From the NCBI GenBank assembly GCA_947175015.1, contig CAMWLE010000002.1, positions 1 through 64,000 of the forward strand: a stretch of DNA of 64,000 nucleotides. The letters run 5' to 3'. The DNA is from an uncultured bacterium (GTDB lineage: Bacteria > Bacillota > Clostridia > Lachnospirales > Lachnospiraceae). Positions 25,107-32,140 of the stretch are shown here, one piece after another (the first letter of the stretch is position 1; each line of letters begins with the position of its first letter). A program made the position numbers and the translations under genes. The notes beneath the pieces were generated by a model. The model saw nothing but the letters and a program-made list of their open reading frames with translations. It did not search any database and was not told the origin of the DNA.

Positions 25107-26051
25107 ATGAAAAAGGGGTGTGGCTATTTGAAGATTGATGTGATTATTCCCACATATAAACCAGATAAGGCACTTTTCCGTCTTTTGGATAGCCTGGAGA
25201 GGCAAACAGTGCCGGTTCATAGTATTATTCTAATGAACACAGGAAAAAAGTATTTTGAGCAACTGGTATCCGGAAGTGGTTTTGAACATAAGTACCCCAA
25301 TGTCAGGGTGTATCATATATCTAAGAGAGAATTTGATCATGGAAGAACAAGACATCAGGGGGTGCAGTATGCACATGGGGATGTTTTTCTGATGATGACC
25401 CAGGATGCAAGACCTGTGAACCAATATCTTGTGGAGCGATTGACCAAAGCTTTGAAGAAAAATGTGGCAGTGGCTTATGCCAGACAATTACCCGCAGGGA
25501 ATACTTCGGAATATGAGAAAATATCCAGGGCATTTAATTATCCGGAGAAATCTCAGGTAAAAACAGCAGCGGATCTGGAGAGGCTGGGCATCAAAACCTT
25601 TTTCTGCTCCAATGTATGTGCTGCGTATCGTAGAGATATCTATGAGGAATCAGGCGGATTTATCAGGCATACAATTTTTAATGAGGATATGATATATGCC
25701 GCAGGTGCCATTGAGCGAGGATATGGGATAGCCTATGTGGCCGAGGCCGAAGTGGTGCATTCTCATAATTACTCTAATTGGATGCAGCTACGGCGCAATT
25801 TTGACCTGGGAGTATCGCAGGCAGATCATCCGGAGGTATTTGGGGGTGTGGCATCAGAAGCGGAAGGGAAGAAGCTGGTAAAAGCGGCATGGAAGTATCT
25901 TAAAAAAAGAAAGTGTTTGTATCAATTTCCTGGCTTTTGCCTCCAATGCGGTTTCAAATATGCAGGGTATTTTCTGGGAAAGCATTATAAGTGCATTCCA
26001 AAGAGCTTAATAATGCGCATTACGACGAACAAAGAATATTGGAGACTTTAA
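25107..26051 (+). CDS. Family 2 glycosyltransferase, rhamnosyltransferase-like
   Basis: A 314-residue GT2. The N terminus is KIDVIIPTYKPDKALFRLLDSLERQ, and HDRR-like HGRTRHQGVQYAHGDVFLMMTQDARP is the segment common in rhamnosyltransferases. FCSNVCAAYRRDIYEESGGF and NEDMIYAAGAIERGYGIAYVAEAEVVHSHNY follow. The ATG at 25107 lacks an obvious ribosome binding site; a TTG at 25128 sits after AAGGGGTG and would give LKIDVIIPTYKPD, so the true start may be seven codons later. It closes the GT cluster; glmS follows after 78 bases. Confidence 0.85.
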   Translation: MKKGCGYLKIDVIIPTYKPDKALFRLLDSLERQTVPVHSIILMNTGKKYFEQLVSGSGFEHKYPNVRVYHISKREFDHGRTRHQGVQYAHGDVFLMMTQDARPVNQYLVERLTKALKKNVAVAYARQLPAGNTSEYEKISRAFNYPEKSQVKTAADLERLGIKTFFCSNVCAAYRRDIYEESGGFIRHTIFNEDMIYAAGAIERGYGIAYVAEAEVVHSHNYSNWMQLRRNFDLGVSQADHPEVFGGVASEAEGKKLVKAAWKYLKKRKCLYQFPGFCLQCGFKYAGYFLGKHYKCIPKSLIMRITTNKEYWRL

Positions 26052-26129
26052 AACAGTCTCGGAACGGAAGGGCGCTGAAGTGCAGAGACGGAACTTGAAA
26101 TAAAACAGAACTTAAAATAGGAGGATATT

Positions 26130-27980
26130 ATGTGCGGAATTGTAGGTTATATCGGTAAAGAATTGTCTGCTCAGGCGGCACCAATTATCTTGGATGGATT
26201 GGCAAAACTGGAATACAGGGGGTATGATTCTGCGGGTATGGCGATATATGACGGAGAAAAAATTAATACCCGGAAAGCCATCGGGCGGCTGAAGATTCTG
26301 GAAAATCTCACCAGAGGGGGAGAAGATATGCCGGGGGCAGCGGGAATCGGACATACCAGATGGGCAAGTCATGGAGCTCCCAGTGATATCAACGCCCATC
26401 CTCATACGAATGCCGCAGGAACCATTGCGGTTGTACACAATGGTATTATTGAAAATTACATTTCTTTGAAAAAGAAACTGGCTAACAAGGGATTTCAATT
26501 TGTATCAGAGACAGATACGGAAGTATTGGCTCATCTGTTGGAATACTATTACAAGGGAAATCCGCTGGAAGCCATCACAAAGGTGCTTCATCGTGTAGAG
26601 GGAGCCTATGCGTTGGGAATTATGTTTGCGGATCATCCTGAAGAAATTTATGCCGCGCGTAAGGACAGCCCGTTGATTGTGGGACAAAATGAGTCCGGCA
26701 GCTTTATCGCCTCAGATGTTCCGGCCATTCTGAAATATACCAGAACAGTTTATTATATGGACAATCAGGAAGTAGCGGCGCTTCGTGGAGATGGTCTGCG
26801 CTTTTATTCGTTGGATGAGGAGGAAGTAGAGAAAGAGCCTGTCACCATAGATTGGGACTCAGATGCCGCAGAAAAAGCAGGCTATGAGCATTTTATGTTA
26901 AAGGAAATGTATGAGCAGCCTAAGACCATCATAGATACCATTTCTCCCAGGCTTCAGGGGACGAAAGGGAATGTGAGTGATATTGTGATAGAAGAGCTGC
27001 ATATGACAGATGAGGAACTTCGGGCAGTACAAAAGATACACATTGTTGCCTGCGGTTCTGCTTATCATGCAGGTGTCACCGGAAAATATGTATTGGAGGG
27101 ACTGGCGCGGATTCCTGTGGAAGTGGATTTGGCAAGTGAATTCCGTTATCGTAATCCGATTCTGGGAGAGGGCAGTTTGGTGATTGTTATCAGTCAGTCA
27201 GGAGAAACCGCAGACACCATGGCGGCGCTGCGTGATTCCAAAGCCAAAGGTTACAAGGTGCTTGGTATTGTAAATGTGGTGGGGAGTTCCATTGCCAGAG
27301 AAGCCGATGCCTGCCTGTACACCTGGGCCGGCCCGGAGATTGCCGTAGCAACCACCAAGGCATATAGCGCGCAGTTGGCGGCGCTCTATTTGCTGGCGAT
27401 GAAATTTGCAAGAGTCAGAGGACTGATGTCTGATGAGGTATTTGCAGGACTTTTGGCCGACTTGCGCCGCCTCCCGGATCAGATTGAATTGCTTCTGGCA
27501 CAGAAACAGTCCATACAGCATTTCGCTAATCGTTATCTGGGTGCAAGGGACATCTTCTTTATCGGCAGGGGCATTGATTATGCTATTTCTCTGGAAGGTT
27601 CCCTGAAATTAAAGGAGATTTCTTATATTCATTCGGAGGCATATGCGGCAGGCGAATTAAAGCATGGCACCATTTCACTGATAGAGGATGGGACATTGGT
27701 GGTGGCGGTATCCACACAGCCGGAACTGTATCAGAAGACCATAAGCAATATTCAGGAGGTAAAGGCAAGGGGAGCATTTGTCATGGCAGTGACAAATGAA
27801 GAGAATAAGGCAATGGAAAAAGTGTCAGATTATGTGGTATCCATTCCGGAGACCAATCCATATTTCGCCAATTCACTTGCCATTATTCCATTACAACTTT
27901 TTGCATACTATGTTGCAGTGGGCAGGGGATGCGATGTGGATAAACCAAGAAACCTGGCGAAATCCGTAACGATAGAATGA
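26130..27980 (+). CDS. glmS: Glutamine-fructose-6-phosphate aminotransferase (isomerizing)
   Basis: GlmS makes glucosamine 6-phosphate for peptidoglycan and amino-sugar glycans. The amino terminus is MCGIVGYIGKE, with Cys2 as the glutaminase nucleophile after methionine removal. HTRWASHGAPSDINAHPH and HNGIIENY complete the glutaminase site. Two SIS domains follow, with VACGSAYHAG, ISQSGETADTMAALR and the C-terminal FANSLAIIPLQLFAYYVAVGRGCDVDKPRNLAKSVTIE. The 616-residue length is normal. GGAGG lies before the ATG. The 78-base gap upstream is too short for, and does not contain, the glmS ribozyme core seen in many Firmicutes, so regulation must differ or come from the upstream operon. Confidence 0.97.
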   Translation: MCGIVGYIGKELSAQAAPIILDGLAKLEYRGYDSAGMAIYDGEKINTRKAIGRLKILENLTRGGEDMPGAAGIGHTRWASHGAPSDINAHPHTNAAGTIAVVHNGIIENYISLKKKLANKGFQFVSETDTEVLAHLLEYYYKGNPLEAITKVLHRVEGAYALGIMFADHPEEIYAARKDSPLIVGQNESGSFIASDVPAILKYTRTVYYMDNQEVAALRGDGLRFYSLDEEEVEKEPVTIDWDSDAAEKAGYEHFMLKEMYEQPKTIIDTISPRLQGTKGNVSDIVIEELHMTDEELRAVQKIHIVACGSAYHAGVTGKYVLEGLARIPVEVDLASEFRYRNPILGEGSLVIVISQSGETADTMAALRDSKAKGYKVLGIVNVVGSSIAREADACLYTWAGPEIAVATTKAYSAQLAALYLLAMKFARVRGLMSDEVFAGLLADLRRLPDQIELLLAQKQSIQHFANRYLGARDIFFIGRGIDYAISLEGSLKLKEISYIHSEAYAAGELKHGTISLIEDGTLVVAVSTQPELYQKTISNIQEVKARGAFVMAVTNEENKAMEKVSDYVVSIPETNPYFANSLAIIPLQLFAYYVAVGRGCDVDKPRNLAKSVTIE

Positions 27981-28107
27981 GAGAAAATCCTCATTTCCTT
28001 CACTCTTCACAATCCTTTCAAAAGAAAAACACATTTTTGTCACAATTTCGAGATATACTGTGTTCATCAAAGGAAATGAAACAGTATTTTTCGAGGAGGT
28101 AATCGCT

Positions 28108-29460
28108 ATGTATGATAATGAAATTTATTCCAATTCTGAAACAGGGAGATATACAGAATACCAGACCGGCAGTACTGCAGATCATTCGGTAAATCCGGAG
28201 CAGGTGGCAGGCAGCGGAAGCAGTACCGGAAAAGAGAAGAAGAAAAAGGGTAGTGTTCGCAAAGTGGTGTTGAGTGCAGGAATGGGATTGGCATTTGGAT
28301 TGTTTGCAGGCGGCGGCTTCTATGCAGTGAAGGTTGGAACAGATCAGTTAGCGCAGGCAGAGAATCCGAACGCAATGATTATGGATGAGACGGGGATTCA
28401 GAGTACAGGAGGCAATGGTGGACTGACGAATATCAATCAGATTACTTATGTCACAGATGATGTGTCCGATGTGGTAGAGGAAGTAATGCCGGCCATGGTG
28501 TCAATTATTAACAATTATACCAATACCGGCACAGGCATGACTATTTGGGGACAGAGATATGATTACAGTCAGCCAGGTGTATCCAGCGGCTCAGGTATTA
28601 TTTTGGCGGAAAACGAAAATGAACTTTTGATTGTGACCAACAATCATGTGGTGGAGGATACGGATGAGCTGCAGGTTATTTTTATAGATGGTTCCACAGC
28701 CATCGCCAATGTAAAGGGACTGGATGCAGAAATGGATCTGGCTGTGATTTCCGTAGCGCTGGATACTTTGTCCGAAGAGACCAGGAATGCCATTACTGTT
28801 GCTACTTTGGGCAATAGTGATGATCTGAAGCTGGGTTCTCCTGTCATTGCTATTGGCAATGCGTTAGGATATGGACAGTCTGTTACAGGCGGAATGATTA
28901 GTGCATTGAACCGTGAGATGACAGCGGAGGATGGCTCCACAGGAATCTTTATCCAGACCGACGCAGCGATTAATCATGGTAATTCCGGCGGTGCGCTGCT
29001 GAATATCAACGGTGAGGTGATTGGCATTAACTCCAGCAAGATGGACGGTTATAGCGTGGAGGGTATGGGATATGCTATTCCGATCAGCTCCGCCAGTCCA
29101 ATCATTGCGGAATTGATGGAACGTCAGACCAGGACGGAAATGGTAGCCGAGGAAGAAAAGGGCTATATGGGAATTTCCATGCGGGATGTTACCGCGCAGT
29201 ATGCGAGCATGCTGGGGATTCCTCAGGGAATTTCTGTGCAGGAGATAGAAGAAGGTTCGGCTGCTGAAAAGGCAGGCATGATGAAGTATGATATCATCGT
29301 GAAGTTTGACGGGCAGAAGGTATCCACAGGTGAAAAATTGCAGGAGACAGTGAGATATTACAGAGCTGGCGAGACTGTGACAGTAACAGTGCAGCGCCTT
29401 GTCAATGGTGCTTATGAGACCATTGACCTGGAAGTAACGTTGGGAAGCAGGGCGCAGTAA
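28108..29460 (+). CDS. HtrA/DegP-type serine protease with PDZ domain
   Basis: A 450-residue membrane-tethered protease. The acidic cytoplasmic N terminus precedes a membrane segment near residues 50-75 (VVLSAGMGLAFGLFAGGGFYAV). The trypsin-like domain shows the triad in NNHVVED, EMDLAVISVAL and NHGNSGGALLNINGEVIGINS. One PDZ domain follows (GYMGISMRDVTAQYASMLGIPQGISVQEIEEGSAAEKAGMMKYDIIVKFDGQ). It degrades or refolds damaged envelope proteins outside the membrane. The ORF track starts 16 codons earlier; GAGGAGGT precedes the ATG at 28108, so that start is used. Confidence 0.93.
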   Translation: MYDNEIYSNSETGRYTEYQTGSTADHSVNPEQVAGSGSSTGKEKKKKGSVRKVVLSAGMGLAFGLFAGGGFYAVKVGTDQLAQAENPNAMIMDETGIQSTGGNGGLTNINQITYVTDDVSDVVEEVMPAMVSIINNYTNTGTGMTIWGQRYDYSQPGVSSGSGIILAENENELLIVTNNHVVEDTDELQVIFIDGSTAIANVKGLDAEMDLAVISVALDTLSEETRNAITVATLGNSDDLKLGSPVIAIGNALGYGQSVTGGMISALNREMTAEDGSTGIFIQTDAAINHGNSGGALLNINGEVIGINSSKMDGYSVEGMGYAIPISSASPIIAELMERQTRTEMVAEEEKGYMGISMRDVTAQYASMLGIPQGISVQEIEEGSAAEKAGMMKYDIIVKFDGQKVSTGEKLQETVRYYRAGETVTVTVQRLVNGAYETIDLEVTLGSRAQ

Positions 29461-29509
29461 GATAGCGGTAAAAAGGCAGGCAGGAAATAATAAGGCTAGG
29501 CGCCAGAGT

Positions 29510-29575
29510 AAGAATAAAACCAGAATAAAATAAGAATGAAGTAAGAATAAAACAACAATAAAATAACAATATCCC
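29510..29575 (+). repeat. 11-bp AT-rich tandem repeats after htrA
   Basis: Six head-to-tail 11-base units of the type AAGAATAAAAC / AACAATAAAAT lie just after the protease gene. The last one forms the left arm of the following terminator hairpin. This is intergenic and has no ORF. Confidence 0.75.
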
Positions 29576-29609
29576 AGGTATGCCTGCCATGGCTGCCTGG
29601 GATATTGTT
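29565..29609 (+). terminator. Terminator of the htrA transcript
   Basis: AACAATATCCCAGG and CCTGGGATATTGTT form a perfect 14-base stem around 17 bases, followed by ATTT. The T-run is short but the stem is strong. The remainder of the 345-base gap to the next gene has a TTGACA at 29662 without a well-spaced -10. Confidence 0.65.
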
Positions 29610-29805
29610 ATTTCAGGTATTTTAACATATGGGCATATCATTTTTCGGAATATAGAAAAGGTTGACATAAAGTTACGGCATAAAAAGAGTAAGGAGGAAT
29701 GTTGAATTGTCCTGGTTGACTTCTATCCGGCTTCATTCTATAATACTCTTGTATTACATATGCTTTTCTTCATGTTCAGGAGAAAAGCAAAGAAATGAGG
29801 AATCT

Positions 29806-30912
29806 ATGAAAAAAGAAAAAAAACCAAAGACACACAAATTTTTTAAATTTATCCGCAGATTTTTTCTGGTGGTGCTGTCGTTTCTGCTGATAACATTTGT
29901 AGGCGCATATGCTGCTCTGTGGCTGATCTGTCATGGTCCCAGTCCTGCGGCGAGAGATTTGTTTGTGTCGACCATACTGGAAACGGGGCAGATGAAATTT
30001 CTGGCCTCCTGGTATTTCAATGAAGAGGAAATACTTGCCATTACCGGCCGTAACGGCATGACTCACAATGAGGAAGAAGTGAATCCTGATATGATCGTGA
30101 TTCCGACGCAGGGGGCTGCAGTGAGTCCTGACGAGGAGGAGCAGGAGCTTCCGGATGTGGAGATTGTGGAAATTTCCGGTCATTCCTTTTTTGCCAAACT
30201 GATGATCATTCGTGACCCGGCAAGAATCAGGCTTGCTACAATTTATCCTTGGTCTGATGATGCACATAGCAAGAGCGGGTTGACATTAGAGCAGTTGGTG
30301 CAGCAGGAAGATTGTATCGGCGGGGTGAACGGCGGTGAGTATCAATCTCTAGGCAACTGGGGCGGACAGCCCAAGGGACTTGTGGTATGCAGCGGAGAAA
30401 TTCAATATAATGTACCCCAGGCGGGGGATGTTATGATCGGCTTCAATGAGGATAATGTGCTGATCATTGCGGATACGGGGCATTTATCCGCAGGGCAGGT
30501 AGAAGCGTTCGTCGCCGACAATCAAATTCGGGATGCTGTGAGTTTCAAGGATATTGATGATGGAGATGATAATCACTTTACCAAGCTTATTATCAATGGT
30601 ACTGCTACGGAATTCAGCGGAAGCGGAAGCGGTGCCAACCCACGTACGGCAATCGGACAGAAGGCCGATGGGACGGTACTTCTGTTGGTAACGGATGGCC
30701 GTGGGGCCGGGGGGCATTTGGGCGCCACAGCAAGGGATCTGATTTCCATTATGCAGGAATATGGCGCGGTGAATGCTGCAAATCTGGATGGCGGCAGTTC
30801 TTCCGCCATGTATTATGACGGTACATATGAAATGTCCAGTGTGACACTGTATTATGCCACATCTTCCTGGTTGCTGCCCACCGCATTTGTGGTAGATAAG
30901 AAGGAGGAGTGA
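29806..30912 (+). CDS. Phosphodiester glycosidase (NAGPA-like) family envelope protein
   Basis: A 368-residue protein with a very basic cytoplasmic N terminus, one membrane anchor (about residues 14-38) and an external domain. The C-terminal part reads KLIINGTATEFSGSGSGANPRTAIGQKADGTVLLLVTDGR and AANLDGGSSSAMYYDG, diagnostic of the NAGPA / exopolysaccharide-associated phosphodiester glycosidase family (PF09992). These enzymes cleave or form GlcNAc 1-phosphodiester bonds, in bacteria probably on envelope glycopolymers. I start at the ATG with GAGG upstream. A TTG 33 codons earlier also has AAGGAGG at good distance and would add a hydrophobic N terminus (IILLYYICFSSCSGEK), so an alternative start is possible. 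The next gene begins three bases after the stop. Confidence 0.85.
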   Translation: MKKEKKPKTHKFFKFIRRFFLVVLSFLLITFVGAYAALWLICHGPSPAARDLFVSTILETGQMKFLASWYFNEEEILAITGRNGMTHNEEEVNPDMIVIPTQGAAVSPDEEEQELPDVEIVEISGHSFFAKLMIIRDPARIRLATIYPWSDDAHSKSGLTLEQLVQQEDCIGGVNGGEYQSLGNWGGQPKGLVVCSGEIQYNVPQAGDVMIGFNEDNVLIIADTGHLSAGQVEAFVADNQIRDAVSFKDIDDGDDNHFTKLIINGTATEFSGSGSGANPRTAIGQKADGTVLLLVTDGRGAGGHLGATARDLISIMQEYGAVNAANLDGGSSSAMYYDGTYEMSSVTLYYATSSWLLPTAFVVDKKEE

Positions 30913-30915
30913 CAA

Positions 30916-32040
30916 ATGGCTGCTTATAAAAAGAGGAAATTTCCTGTATTTTTGTTGGGATATTTTATATTTTTAGTGGTACTGACTGGTTTTTGGGCCT
31001 ATGTGCTGAGATATGTGAGGGATAGTCTGGTCACTTATGAGGCTTCTCAGCCGGAACGGATCATGGAGAACTTTGTCAGGGAATTGGAAGAGGGAAAGGT
31101 AGAGGATCTGATTATCTTCCCTGTTGCGCAGAACAGATTTGAGGATATGGATATTGTGCAAAATCGTTATATGTCATATCTTGCCGGGCAGAATATCAGC
31201 TATGAAAAGGCGCCCGGAAGCTATGATGTGCAGAAACCGGTTTATAATATCTATGCCGGTGACCGGAAAGTGGCTTCTGTGGCTTTGAGGGAGGTATCCT
31301 CGGAGCCGTTGATGTTTATTCTTGCTGTGCAGGAATGGGAGATTGTTTCTGTGGAGCCTGTACTTGATACAGGGGAAAAGAATTTGCTGATACATGTTCC
31401 TGATAGCTGTACCGTTCAAATAAACGGAATTACAGCGGATGAACGGGAATTAACAGGAAACAAATGGGATATGGAAGAGTTTGAATATGCGGCGGAATAT
31501 GTGTCGGTGCCTTATCTTGTAGAGTATGAGATTTCCAATCTGTTTGAAGCGCCGGAGGTGGTGATCAGGGACAGCTATGGACAGGAGATGGAATATACGG
31601 AAGAAGAGGGTATCATAGAAGCGGTTGCTTTTCCCAGCGGACAGATAGAGCAGGCGTTGGCAGATTATGTATTGAAAAATGCGAAAAATTACTCGGATTT
31701 TTTCTCGGGTGACCTTGCCGGCGGTAGAAACAGTGTGGAACCCCTCAGGTATATGTTCCCAAAAGATTCCTATTTCCTGGAGCAGGCCGATCATTACCGC
31801 AGATATGATCTATGGATGTACAGTCAGCACCAGGCGCCTACTTTTGCCAATGAGAGTGTGACCAATTATGTGAGATATTCAGAAGACTTTTTCTCATGTG
31901 ATGTGTATTTTGAGAAGACAATGGTACTTACTAAGACAGGCGAAGTACGGACGGTTGTCACAAATGACAAATACTATTATGTCAATATAGACGGCAAGTG
32001 GGTGGTTGTGGATATGAGAACGATACTTGGAGATGAGTGA
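30916..32040 (+). CDS. Membrane-anchored hypothetical protein
   Basis: A 374-residue protein with one N-terminal membrane segment (FPVFLLGYFIFLVVLTGFWAYVL) and a large external domain rich in acidic and aromatic residues. No catalytic motif was recognised. The C-terminal third (YYYVNIDGKWVVVDMRTILGDE) resembles the folded ends of small NTF2-like or SnoaL-like extracellular domains, but I do not assign it. It begins three bases after the NAGPA-like gene with GGAGG overlapping that gene's end, so the two are cotranscribed and probably work together at the cell surface. Confidence 0.75.
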   Translation: MAAYKKRKFPVFLLGYFIFLVVLTGFWAYVLRYVRDSLVTYEASQPERIMENFVRELEEGKVEDLIIFPVAQNRFEDMDIVQNRYMSYLAGQNISYEKAPGSYDVQKPVYNIYAGDRKVASVALREVSSEPLMFILAVQEWEIVSVEPVLDTGEKNLLIHVPDSCTVQINGITADERELTGNKWDMEEFEYAAEYVSVPYLVEYEISNLFEAPEVVIRDSYGQEMEYTEEEGIIEAVAFPSGQIEQALADYVLKNAKNYSDFFSGDLAGGRNSVEPLRYMFPKDSYFLEQADHYRRYDLWMYSQHQAPTFANESVTNYVRYSEDFFSCDVYFEKTMVLTKTGEVRTVVTNDKYYYVNIDGKWVVVDMRTILGDE

Positions 32041-32140
32041 GAATACGGTAGGGGGGCCTGATATTCTGATATTGCCTTTTGTGGCGGGGGGACAATGAGG
32101 GAACTTGGATTTGGCAAGAATCAGGCAGGAGGCGATTAAA

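Noticed and set aside
26052-26129. glmS ribozyme upstream of glmS
   Set aside because: Only 78 bases separate glmS from the previous gene and none of the conserved ribozyme core segments is present.
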